DNA of 64,000 nucleotides from Polymorphospora lycopeni (GTDB taxonomy: Bacteria > Actinomycetota > Actinomycetes > Mycobacteriales > Micromonosporaceae): assembly GCF_042237075.1 (NCBI RefSeq), contig NZ_JBCGDC010000015.1:26334-90333 (forward strand), read 5' to 3'. The notes beneath the pieces were generated by a model. It saw nothing but the letters and a program-made list of their open reading frames with translations, made no database searches and was not told where the DNA came from. The position numbers and the translations under genes were made by a program. Of the stretch, positions 49,009-56,762 are shown piece after piece (the first letter of the stretch is position 1; each line of letters opens with the position of its first letter).

Positions 49009-50604
49009 TCAGTCGTCGGTGACCGTTATCTCCAGTGGCCCGCCCGCAAGCGGCTGGCCGTTCACCCCGTACGACGACCGCAGTCCGCTCGCGTCGTAGA
49101 GGGTGAAGCCGTACGAGTAGGTGCCGGCGGCGATGTCGTAGGGCAGGTAGCCGTACAGCCGCAGCGTCCCGTCCGGTCCCGCACCGCTGGTGCCTCCCGA
49201 CTGCTGGGCGACGATGTTCCCCGCGGCGTCGTAGAGGTAGAGGGCGTACTGGTTGACCGGGGCGATCGGCGCCGTCACCTGCATCGTGAGGGTCGGCCAC
49301 ACGTTCGGGGCCTCGCTACGGGTGACGGTCGTCGGGGTCAGGGTCGCCGCGCTCACGGCCGGTGGCGTGGTGTTCGGCAGGCGGTTGATGGTCAGCCCCG
49401 GGTCGGGGGCTCCGAACAGGTCGCCGTAGACGGCGGCGTTGCCGGCGCCGTCCACCATTATCAGACGGGTCACCACGCACTCCGCCGTGTTACGGGAGAC
49501 GAGGACGCCGACCGAGATGCCGCCGTCCGGATCGACGACCGGTCCGGCGTTGTCCTGCCGGCACCCGGGCGTGTCGAAGTCGAGCTGCACGGTGCCGACA
49601 CCGTTCTGGGCCCCGGTCACGTCCATGCGAAGCCGGGTGGTCGCGTTCTGGGTCCAGTTGTTGACCGGATTGGGAGTGGCCGTGAAGTTGGCGGCGCTGA
49701 CCACCTCGTTGGAGGTGAGTGTGATCGGTGCCGTGTCCGGCGGGACGACGGTCGTCTGGTTGTCGACATTGTCGACCAGCGTCACCTCGACCACCTGCCA
49801 GGCACCGGAAGTCGTGCCCGCCGGCACGTCGAGGAGGAACTGGCAGGACATCTCGCTGAACCCTGAAGGCCGGCAACTCGTGTCGAACACGGAAAGGTTC
49901 GCTTCGAAGGGGGCTGTGAGGACCTGCCCGTTCGGGCCAGCCAACCGGAGGGTGCCTTTCCAGAATCCTGCCTGTGAGTCCCTCAGTCCGGCACGGTATC
50001 CGAGTGAAATGGACCGGTCTCCGACGTACGCGTATGGAAAGCTCCCGGTGATCTCGATCGAATCGATGACCGGAGGGGTCGAGTCCACAGCGGTCTGGGC
50101 TTTCAGCCACGGCCGGTGCCGAGCGAGCTGTGCACCCTCCAGGCTCAGTGTCGCGCCCTTGTCGTCCGAGGCGTTGAAGCCGGCGACCACCCACAGCGCC
50201 GACGTGGTCTTGCCGTAGCGCGGGACCGCGAAGTCGTATTCGTACGTCGATTCCTGGGCGTTACCCGATACGTGGCGGACGCCTTCCCAACTGGTGTAGA
50301 GCCAGAAGTTGATGTCCCGCGTCGTCCCGACGTACGTGCCGGGCGTGCTGCCCGCCATCCGCAACCGGACCGAGCCCGACAGGTATTCGGCTTCGGGATT
50401 CGTGTTGCGGACCGTCCAGGTGAGGGTGACGGCGACACTCTGCTCGCGGACGTCGACCCGCTTCGACGCGAAGCTGAGGGACTTGAGGCTCAGTCCGGAT
50501 GGCTGGGCGGTGGCCGGTGGTGCGGCCAGGGTGGAGGCGGCGACGCACGTGGCCATGATCAGAGCCACGCGCGCCAGCCACCGCAAGAGGGGGGTTGGTC
50601 GCAT
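49009..50604 (-). CDS. Secreted beta-sandwich protein of unknown function
   Basis: 531 residues from ATG 50604. Signal peptide about residues 1-33 (WLARVALIMATCVAASTLAA, ending ATAQP). The rest is beta-rich with several Ig-like or Big-type modules: VAVTLTWTVRNTNPEAEYLS, SLGYRAGLRDSQAGFWKGTL, QVVEVTLVDNVDNQTTVVPP and AECVVTRLIMVDGAGNAAVY. Three or four cysteines may form disulfides. No enzymatic motif, no anchor, no sortase signal. A surface or extracellular adhesive role is possible but not shown. Confidence 0.8.
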   Translation of the reverse strand: MRPTPLLRWLARVALIMATCVAASTLAAPPATAQPSGLSLKSLSFASKRVDVREQSVAVTLTWTVRNTNPEAEYLSGSVRLRMAGSTPGTYVGTTRDINFWLYTSWEGVRHVSGNAQESTYEYDFAVPRYGKTTSALWVVAGFNASDDKGATLSLEGAQLARHRPWLKAQTAVDSTPPVIDSIEITGSFPYAYVGDRSISLGYRAGLRDSQAGFWKGTLRLAGPNGQVLTAPFEANLSVFDTSCRPSGFSEMSCQFLLDVPAGTTSGAWQVVEVTLVDNVDNQTTVVPPDTAPITLTSNEVVSAANFTATPNPVNNWTQNATTRLRMDVTGAQNGVGTVQLDFDTPGCRQDNAGPVVDPDGGISVGVLVSRNTAECVVTRLIMVDGAGNAAVYGDLFGAPDPGLTINRLPNTTPPAVSAATLTPTTVTRSEAPNVWPTLTMQVTAPIAPVNQYALYLYDAAGNIVAQQSGGTSGAGPDGTLRLYGYLPYDIAAGTYSYGFTLYDASGLRSSYGVNGQPLAGGPLEITVTDD

Positions 50605-50691
50605 GCGAGGTGTATAGCACCCACTACCGACAGTCCTCGAAGCGTTTATCGATGCCCCGGATATCCGGTCCCGGCCGGCACCGTCGCCGGG

Positions 50692-50697
50692 TAGTCT
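50692..50697 (+). promoter_or_regulatory. -10 box (TAGTCT) of a leaderless promoter for the argS leader
   Basis: TAGTCT matches TANNNT and ends seven bases before ATG 50705, so the transcript would start at the leader-peptide start codon. No ribosome site precedes that ATG, which agrees. Confidence 0.45.
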
Positions 50698-50704
50698 GCG
50701 GTCC

Positions 50705-50791
50705 ATGTCCAGCACCGGTCTGTGCGTCCCGTCGGCTCGCCGCGAGCGACGGGCGGCTCGCCTGCGAGCCCTGCCAGACCGCCTGCACTGA
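50705..50791 (+). CDS. Arginine-rich leader peptide upstream of argS
   Basis: 28 residues, beginning MSSTGLCVPSARRERR and ending PDRLH; seven arginines, five of them within residues 12-19 plus 21. The Arg codons fall inside the hairpin at 50728-50753. Ribosome stalling at low arginyl-tRNA would therefore change folding of the leader RNA upstream of the argS gene. This is the classical layout of amino-acid attenuation; the evidence is composition and position only. Confidence 0.5.
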   Translation: MSSTGLCVPSARRERRAARLRALPDRLH

Positions 50792-50824
50792 CCTTTTCCG
50801 TGTCCGGCGGATCGATCCGCCGGA
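50728..50824 (+). promoter_or_regulatory. Attenuator-like hairpins between leader peptide and argS
   Basis: Three stems follow each other: CCCGTCG/CGACGGG with inner CTCG/CGAG (50728-50753), GGCTCGC/GCGAGCC (50755-50770), and a perfect 22-base palindrome TCCGGCGGATCGATCCGCCG plus GA (50803-50824) that could be the terminator, lying after the leader stop codon. No U-tract follows. Alternative pairing between the first two was not modelled. Confidence 0.45.
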
Positions 50825-50899
50825 TGCCATCTCACCGTCGACCGGTCCGCCCCGTCGGGCCCGTGGCCGCACCGTGGCCGGGCCGAGATTGGCGTACCG

Positions 50900-52642
50900 A
50901 TGAACCTCGAAAAGCTGCTCGCCGACCGGCTGGCACCGGCGTTCGCGGCGGTGACCGCCGCCGGCGGCGAGGCCGGCCCCGGCGAGCCGGTCGACCCGGC
51001 CGTACGGCGGTCGCAGCACGCGGACTTCCAGTCCGACGCCGCCCTGTCGCTGGCCCGCCGGCTGCGCCGGGCACCACGGGACGTGGCCGTCGAGGTGGTG
51101 CGCCGGGCCGACCTTTCCGACCTGTGCGCGTCCGTCGAGGTGTCCGGGCCCGGTTTCGTCAACCTGACCGTCGCCGACGGGGCGCTCGGTTCGCTGCTGT
51201 CCGGGATGGCCGCCGACGACCGGCTGGGCGTCCCGGCCAGCACCACGCCGCAGACCGTGGTCGTCGACTATTCGGGACCGAACGTCGCCAAGGAGATGCA
51301 CGTCGGCCACCTGCGGTCGACGGTCATCGGTGACGCCGCCGTACGGCTCTCGCAGTGGCTCGGGCACACCGTGCTCCGGGCGAACCACCTGGGTGACTGG
51401 GGCACGCCGTTCGGGATGCTGATCGAGCACCTGCTCGACCTGGGGGAGTCGACGGCGGCGCACGAACTGTCGGTCGGTGACCTCGACTCGTTCTACCGGG
51501 CGGCGCGGGTGAAGTTCGACGCCGACGACGCGTTCCGGGAACGGGCCCGGCGCCGGGTGGTGGCGTTGCAGGGCGGCGACGAGCTGACGTCGCGGTTGTG
51601 GCGGCTGCTGGTCGCCGAGTCGGAGCGGTACTTCCTGTCCGTCTACGGCCGGCTCGACGTCACCCTGACCGCCGCCGACTTCCAGGGGGAGAGCCGCTAC
51701 AACGACCGGCTCGCCCCGGTGGTCGCCGAGCTGGACCGGGCCGGGCTGCTGCGCGACAGCGGTGACGCCGCCTGCGTCTTCCCGGCCGGCTTCACCGGCC
51801 GGGACGGCGAGCCGTTGCCGGTCATCGTCCGCAAGCGGGACGGCGGGTACGGGTACGGCACCACCGATCTCGCGGCGATCCGGCACCGGATCGTGGACCT
51901 GGGCGCGACCCGGCTGCTCTACGTCGTCGGGACACCGCAGCGGCAGCACTTCGAGATGGTGTTCGCGGTAGCCCGGGAGGCGGGCTGGCTGCGGCCGCCG
52001 GTCACCGCCGAACACGTCGGCTTCGGTTCGGTTCTCGGGCCGGACGGCCGGATGCTGCGCAGCCGGGCCGGCGGCACGGTGAAGCTCGTCGACCTGCTCG
52101 ACGAGGCCGTCCAGCGGGCCGCCGAACTGGCCCGGCGGAAGAACCCCGACCTGGACGAGGCGGCCGTCGCCGAGGTGGCACGGGCGGTCGGGATCGGGGC
52201 GGTGAAGTACGCCGACCTGTCCACCGACCGGATCAAGGACTACGTCTTCGACTGGCAGCGGATGCTGTCGCTGGACGGCAACACCGCCCCCTATCTCCAG
52301 TACGCCCACGCCCGGATCCGGTCCATCTTCCGGCGGGCCGGGACCGGCGTACCGGCCGGCGTCCCCGTTGTCGTCGGTGAACCGGCCGAGCGGGCCCTGG
52401 CGCTGGAACTGCTCGGCTTCGAGCCGGTCGTCACCGAGGTCGGGCAGAGCCTGGAGTTCCACCGGCTCGCCGGCTACCTGCACACGGTGGCGGCGACGTT
52501 CAGCGGCTTCTACGAGCGGTGCCCGGTCCTGCGCGCCGACGGCCCGGTACGCGACAGTCGGCTCGTGCTGTGCGACCTCACCGCCCGGGTGCTGCGTCAG
52601 GGGCTGTACCTGCTCGGTATCGGCACGCCGGACCGGATGTGA
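50900..52642 (+). CDS. argS: Arginyl-tRNA synthetase
   Basis: 580 residues from ATG 50900. Class I: SGPNVAKEMHVGHLRST contains the HIGH motif (HVGH, 134-137). The KMSKS equivalent is GPDGRMLRSRAGGTVKLVDL, the diverged form normal for ArgRS. N-terminal Add-1 domain (QSDAALSLARRL) and the C-terminal DALR anticodon-binding domain (VDLTPRSR-like helical part, then LVLCDLTARVLRQGLYLLGI) are complete. It charges tRNA-Arg. Preceded by the Arg leader. Whether this is the only argS copy cannot be told from the window. Confidence 0.95.
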   Translation: MNLEKLLADRLAPAFAAVTAAGGEAGPGEPVDPAVRRSQHADFQSDAALSLARRLRRAPRDVAVEVVRRADLSDLCASVEVSGPGFVNLTVADGALGSLLSGMAADDRLGVPASTTPQTVVVDYSGPNVAKEMHVGHLRSTVIGDAAVRLSQWLGHTVLRANHLGDWGTPFGMLIEHLLDLGESTAAHELSVGDLDSFYRAARVKFDADDAFRERARRRVVALQGGDELTSRLWRLLVAESERYFLSVYGRLDVTLTAADFQGESRYNDRLAPVVAELDRAGLLRDSGDAACVFPAGFTGRDGEPLPVIVRKRDGGYGYGTTDLAAIRHRIVDLGATRLLYVVGTPQRQHFEMVFAVAREAGWLRPPVTAEHVGFGSVLGPDGRMLRSRAGGTVKLVDLLDEAVQRAAELARRKNPDLDEAAVAEVARAVGIGAVKYADLSTDRIKDYVFDWQRMLSLDGNTAPYLQYAHARIRSIFRRAGTGVPAGVPVVVGEPAERALALELLGFEPVVTEVGQSLEFHRLAGYLHTVAATFSGFYERCPVLRADGPVRDSRLVLCDLTARVLRQGLYLLGIGTPDRM

Positions 52643-52724
52643 GGCCGGGCGGGCCCGGACCGAAGCGGAGACGCCCGCCCCCGGCCGGCCTGTCTCCGGA
52701 TCGTCGCGCAGTGTTACCCCGTGC

Positions 52725-52771
52725 GATAATCGACCGCCATGCGAGGTCTACCCGAGCGGGCGATGCAATGA
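52725..52771 (+). promoter_or_regulatory. Extended -10 promoter and 10-codon leaderless uORF coupled to the LacI-type gene
   Basis: TGCGATAAT (hexamer 52725-52730) is an excellent extended -10. Nine bases later ATG 52739 opens a 10-codon ORF (MRGLPERAMQ) whose TGA (52769-52771) overlaps the LacI-type ATG at 52768. This suggests a leaderless transcript in which ribosomes translate the short ORF and reinitiate on the regulator. Confidence 0.5.
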
Positions 52772-53754
52772 CCGCTGTCGATGGCGACCGTCCGGCCGGC
52801 CGGCGGCGCCGGGTCACCAGCGCCGACGTCGCCCGCGCCGCCGGGGTGTCCAGGGCGACGGTCAGCTACGTGCTCAACGACGTACCGAACCGCAACATCT
52901 CCCAGGCGACCAGAGAACTGGTCCGGTCGACGGCGAAACGGCTCGGGCACATGCCGTACGCGCCGGCGCGGGCCCTGCGGTCGGGGCGCACCAACCTCGT
53001 CCTCGCCCTGGTGCCCGGCTTCGGGATCGGCTTCCTGTTCGACAAGGCACTCGACGCGCTGAACACCGCCCTGGCCGCCCGCGGATACGCCCTGCTGGTG
53101 CACCACCACGCCGAGGCGCTGCGGTCGATCACCGACCTGTGGGGGCTGGTGTCGCCGGCCCTGGTCGTCACGACCGGCGGCCTCAGCGCCGACGAGCGGG
53201 CCGCCGTCGAATACTCCGAGGCCCGGCTCGTCGACGTCGACGGCATCGTCTCCTTCCCACGGATCGGCCGGATGCAGGCCGAATACCTGCTGTCGAAGGG
53301 CCACCGCCGGCTCGGGTTCGCCATGCCCGGCGACCCGCACCTCCAGGTCTTCGCCGACAGCCGGCTCAGCGGCGTACGCCAGGTGTGTGCCGAGGCGGGG
53401 CTGCCCGAACCGGTCGTCGAGGTGGTCGACTTCGAGCGGGCCGACGTACGGCCCGCCGTCGCGTCGTGGCGGGACCGGCCCGAGCCGGTCACCGCCGTCT
53501 GTGCCCACAACGACGACGTCGCGCTGGTGCTGATGGCCGGGCTGGAGACGATGGGGTTGCGGGCCGGCGTCGACCTGGACGTGATCGGGGTGGACAACGT
53601 GCCGATCGCCGCGATCGGGGTGACCACCGTCGCCATCGACATCGACGCGCTGGCCGGGGTGGTGGTCGACTCGGTGCTGGCCGAGCTGGACGACCGGCCG
53701 GCACCGGACCGCGACGGCGAGTTCCTGCACCTGGTCGTACGCCGTTCGGCCTAG
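52768..53754 (+). CDS. LacI-family transcriptional regulator
   Basis: 328 residues from ATG 52768. HTH SADVARAAGVSRATVSYVLN with hinge helix RNISQATRELVRSTAKRLGH and YAPARALRSGRTNLVLALVP. The C-terminal sugar-binding domain (ALDALNTALAARGYALLVHH, FAMPGDPHLQVFADSRLSGV, AVCAHNDDVALVLMAGLETM, DLDVIGVDNVPIAAIGVTTV) is full length. The effector pocket resembles purine/ribose-type members but cannot be assigned. No metabolic genes beside it; probably acts on distant targets and itself. Confidence 0.92.
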   Translation: MTAVDGDRPAGRRRRVTSADVARAAGVSRATVSYVLNDVPNRNISQATRELVRSTAKRLGHMPYAPARALRSGRTNLVLALVPGFGIGFLFDKALDALNTALAARGYALLVHHHAEALRSITDLWGLVSPALVVTTGGLSADERAAVEYSEARLVDVDGIVSFPRIGRMQAEYLLSKGHRRLGFAMPGDPHLQVFADSRLSGVRQVCAEAGLPEPVVEVVDFERADVRPAVASWRDRPEPVTAVCAHNDDVALVLMAGLETMGLRAGVDLDVIGVDNVPIAAIGVTTVAIDIDALAGVVVDSVLAELDDRPAPDRDGEFLHLVVRRSA

Positions 53755-53759
53755 TTGGT

Positions 53760-54392
53760 TCAGAGCGATCTTGAAGGTCTGCCGGGGCTGTTCGACGCCT
53801 CCATGGCCTCCTCGCCCGCGATGGCCGGTCCTTCGCGGTCGATCCAGGTCTGCCGGCTCTCGCCGCTGATCAGCGAGACGAAGGCGCGGGCGGCGCGGTC
53901 GGCGACGTCGCGGCCGACGGACTGCTCGTCCCAGCGCGACCGGACGAAGTCGGCGTGGCAGTGCCATTCGTGGCTGCGGTCGGTCTTGGTGCGCTCGCCG
54001 GTCTGGAAGTTGAACCGGTCGGGCAGGTTGCCGGGTACGCCGTCCCACACGTTGATCGCGTTGACGTAGCGGCGGCGCGGGTCGGTCGGGTCGAGCCAGA
54101 CCCGGTAGACCCGGCCGTGCGACTTGACCATGTCGGCCCGGCTGACCGACATGTCGATCGCGGCGGCGGCCTTCAGGTTCACCACCGCCGGCGGCCGGCC
54201 GAGCGGGTCCGGGGTGCTGTAGTCCGGATAGTTGCCGTGCAGCCGCAGGTCCTCGATCGACACGTGCGGGCCGCCGCGGGCAAGATGCGCGGCGTCGGGA
54301 ACGATTCCGGACAGCACCGCCGAGGGGTAGCCGGCCTCGTCCTCCCATTTCTGGGCGGCGTACCGCAGTTGCCGGGTGGTCTCGGTGGTCAT
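53760..54392 (-). CDS. Hypothetical protein
   Basis: 210 residues. MTTETTRQLRYAAQKWEDEA at the start, then GRVYRVWLDPTDPRRRYVNA and WHCHADFVRSRWDEQSVGRD. Trp/His/Asp-rich, no signal peptide, no recognised domain; some of its style resembles small phage or secreted-effector proteins, but this is only an impression. Convergent with the LacI gene, with only five bases between the stops, and seven bases downstream of the next gene on the same strand. Confidence 0.65.
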   Translation of the reverse strand: MTTETTRQLRYAAQKWEDEAGYPSAVLSGIVPDAAHLARGGPHVSIEDLRLHGNYPDYSTPDPLGRPPAVVNLKAAAAIDMSVSRADMVKSHGRVYRVWLDPTDPRRRYVNAINVWDGVPGNLPDRFNFQTGERTKTDRSHEWHCHADFVRSRWDEQSVGRDVADRAARAFVSLISGESRQTWIDREGPAIAGEEAMEASNSPGRPSRSL

Positions 54393-54399
54393 CGTCCGG

Positions 54400-54687
54400 T
54401 CACCCGCCCGGCTGCCGGGCGCCGCCGTCGAACGGCGCGACCGTTTCGACCCACGGTGCGGCGAGTACGTCGTACCGGCCCTCCTCGGCCGCCCGGTGCC
54501 GGCCGCGCGGCCCGGTGGTCAGCACCGGCATCCCGTCCGGGGTCCGGACCTCGAAGCCGGCGTCCGCCCGGTAGTCGTAGATCCAGCACTGCCCGGCCGG
54601 CCGGTCGACGAGGAGGAACCCCGCCGGGCGCCGGCTGATGGCGTGCTGGCCGTCGAGCGGTCCGCCGTGGCAGATGGCTTCGTACAC
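54400..54687 (-). CDS. Small hypothetical protein (GGPLDG type)
   Basis: 95 residues. The N-terminal CHGGPLDGQHAISRRPAGFL and WIYDYRADAGFEVRTPDGMP recall short proteins common in actinobacterial phages and islands that share a GGPLDG start. No function known. Forms a two-gene unit with the hypothetical protein downstream. Confidence 0.65.
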   Translation of the reverse strand: MYEAICHGGPLDGQHAISRRPAGFLLVDRPAGQCWIYDYRADAGFEVRTPDGMPVLTTGPRGRHRAAEEGRYDVLAAPWVETVAPFDGGARQPGG

Positions 54688-54830
54688 CGACCGAGTATCC
54701 GCCCGGACGCGTGATCAATGTCGGGCATGTAAAAGATCGATCCCGGGGGATCGGTGGCTCCGGTACGGGCCCGGGGGCGCGTACGCTTTGCGGGCGACGA
54801 GCGACCGTCCGGTCGTCGGGGAGAGCGGTC

Positions 54831-54894
54831 ATGAGCGGGCGGGCCGGTGGCCCGGGCCGGCGCATGGCGACTGCGAGCGAAGCGAGTGGGTGTC
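54831..54894 (+). other. Junction element (ERSER-type), degenerate copy before the KhtT-like gene
   Basis: Starts ATGAGCGGGCGGGCC at 54831 and ends GCGAGCGAAGCGAGTGGG just before ATG 54895, almost identical to the end of the copy at 30567-30644. The left half has lost the ERSER repeat, length is 64 instead of 74 bases, and the mini-ORF does not stop at the junction. Confidence 0.55.
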
Positions 54895-55119
54895 ATGGGC
54901 AAGGGTGTACGGGTGCAGGAGCTGCCGGGCATCGGCAAGCGTTACGACTTCGACCTGGGTGGCAGCACCGACCGGGTCTCGGTGGTGACCCGCCGGGACG
55001 GGGTGCGTGACCTCTACGTCTTCACCGCCAAGTCGGACGAGCCGGTCGCGGTGATCGAGCTGACCGAGGAACAGGCCCGCAAGGTCGGGGCCGTGCTCGC
55101 CGGCACATTCTTCGACTGA
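54895..55119 (+). CDS. Small KhtT-like antiporter regulatory subunit (N-terminal domain only)
   Basis: 74 residues from ATG 54895. VQELPGIGKRYDFDLGGSTD and RRDGVRDLYVFTAKSDEPVA are the N-terminal signature of KhtT/TrkA-like regulatory subunits of cation-proton antiporters; the usual C-terminal RCK_C domain is absent. The antiporter gene starts 18 bases after its stop, which supports the pairing. Possibly a minimal regulator or inhibitor of the channel. Confidence 0.8.
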   Translation: MGKGVRVQELPGIGKRYDFDLGGSTDRVSVVTRRDGVRDLYVFTAKSDEPVAVIELTEEQARKVGAVLAGTFFD

Positions 55120-55136
55120 GGCTGTGGGACCCACAC

Positions 55137-56621
55137 GTGCACGCTGACCTGATCGGCTTCGGCGCCCTGGTTCTGATCGCGGGCCTGCTGGCGCGCGCCG
55201 GCCGGCGGTTCGGGCTGCCGACCGTACCGTTCTTCATGCTGGCCGGGATGCTGCTCGGCCCCGGCACGCCCGGCCCGGTGCTGATTCCGCACCCGGAGGA
55301 CCTGTCGCTGCTGGCGTCGCTGGGCCTGGTGCTGCTGCTGTTCCATCTCGGCGTCGAGTTCCCGGTCGAGCAGGTGCTCGGCAGCGGGAAGCGGCTGTTC
55401 ATCGCGGCCGGCTGCTACATCGGCCTGAACGTCGGCGCCGGCCTGGTCCTGGGGTTCGGGCTGGGCTGGGGCACCTCGGAGGCGTTCGTGATCGCCGGGG
55501 CGCTCGGCATCTCGTCGTCGGCGATCGCCACCAAGCTGCTCATCGAGCTGCGCCGGCTGACCAACGCCGAGACGCCGGTGATCCTGGGCATCATCGTGAT
55601 CGAGGACCTGTTCCTCGCCTTCTACCTGACCCTGCTGTCGCCGATCCTCTCCGGCGCCAGTTCACCGGGGCAGTTGGCGCTGCGGATCGGCATCAGCTTC
55701 GGCTACCTGGTGCTGCTGTTCGCCCTGGCCCGGTTCGGGGCCCGCGTGATCGGCAAGATCATCGACAGTCACGAGGACGAGCTGCTGGCGATCCTGATGG
55801 TCGGCCTGGTGGTCCTCGTCGCCGGGCTGTCGGCCGAGGTCGGCGTCTCCGACGCGATCGGCGCGCTGATGATCGGCCTGGTGGTGGCCCGTACGTCGGT
55901 CCGGGAGCGGGTCGAGCGGCTGGTCCTGCCGCTGCGCGACGTCTTCGCCGCGGTGTTCTTCGTGGCGTTCGGCCTGAGCATCGACATCGGCGCGATCGGC
56001 ACGGTCGCGGTGCCGGTGCTGATCGCGGTGCTGGTGACGATCGTGGTCAACGTGATCGCCGGCATGATCGCCGGGAGCCTCTTCGGCTTCAACCAGCGCG
56101 GGGCCGCCAATGTCGGCCTGACCGTCCTGGGCCGTGGCGAGTTCTCGCTGATCCTGGCCACGCTGGCGCTCGCCGCCGGCCTCGACCCGCGGATCGGCCC
56201 GTTCGTCGCCCTCTACGTACTCGTGCTCGCCGTCCTCAGCCCGCTGCTCGCGTCGCAGTCGCGCTACCTGGCCCGGGTGATGCCGGACCGGCTGATCAAG
56301 TCCAACTGGCGCTACGTCCGCGAGGAGACGACGAGCACCGCCTGCACCCACCTCGACCGGATCCAGATCACCGAGAGCGACGCCGACGAGTGCCCGCAGT
56401 GCGCCGAGACCGGCGACGACTGGGTGCAGTTGCGGATGTGCCTGACCTGCGGCGCGGTCGGCTGTTGCAGCGACTCGGTCAACAACCACGCCGAGGCGCA
56501 CTTCCGGGAGACCGGGCACCCGCTGATGCGGTCGCTGGAGCCGGGCGAGAACTGGCAGTACTGCTTCATCGACCAGTCCCTGGTCCGCGAACCGATGGGG
56601 GCCGCCCGGTCCACCGGGTGA
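55137..56621 (+). CDS. CPA2 cation-proton antiporter fused to a UBP-type zinc finger
   Basis: 494 residues from GTG 55137. Residues 1-385 form 11-13 membrane helices with the KefB/KhtU pattern (LLLFHLGVEFPVEQVLGSGK, GALGISSSAIATKLLIEL, VIEDLFLAFYLTLL, GLSAEVGVSDAIGALMIGLV, FFVAFGLSIDIGAIGTVAV). After a short linker, residues about 400-480 form a UBP zinc finger: CTHLDRIQITESDADECPQC, then CLTCGAVGCC, NNHAEAHFRETGHPLMRSLE and WQYCFIDQ. In eukaryotes this finger binds the free C-terminus of ubiquitin; here it may bind a prokaryotic ubiquitin-like or other C-terminal tail. I recall such fusions in other actinobacteria. Confidence 0.9.
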   Translation: MHADLIGFGALVLIAGLLARAGRRFGLPTVPFFMLAGMLLGPGTPGPVLIPHPEDLSLLASLGLVLLLFHLGVEFPVEQVLGSGKRLFIAAGCYIGLNVGAGLVLGFGLGWGTSEAFVIAGALGISSSAIATKLLIELRRLTNAETPVILGIIVIEDLFLAFYLTLLSPILSGASSPGQLALRIGISFGYLVLLFALARFGARVIGKIIDSHEDELLAILMVGLVVLVAGLSAEVGVSDAIGALMIGLVVARTSVRERVERLVLPLRDVFAAVFFVAFGLSIDIGAIGTVAVPVLIAVLVTIVVNVIAGMIAGSLFGFNQRGAANVGLTVLGRGEFSLILATLALAAGLDPRIGPFVALYVLVLAVLSPLLASQSRYLARVMPDRLIKSNWRYVREETTSTACTHLDRIQITESDADECPQCAETGDDWVQLRMCLTCGAVGCCSDSVNNHAEAHFRETGHPLMRSLEPGENWQYCFIDQSLVREPMGAARSTG

Positions 56622-56762
56622 ACCGCCCGCCACCGGCCGGGTGAAGATGTCTCGTCCGCAAGGGGTGAACCGCGCCGAGGTGGGTAACCGCCGACCGCAC
56701 GGGAGGCCGCCACGGCTCCCGCAGTTGGCAGCCATCGATTCGTCTCCGCGGGGGTGGGACGG

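Noticed and set aside
53760..54687. Prophage remnant
   Set aside because: Only two small unknown proteins of loosely phage-like style, without integrase, capsid or tail genes.
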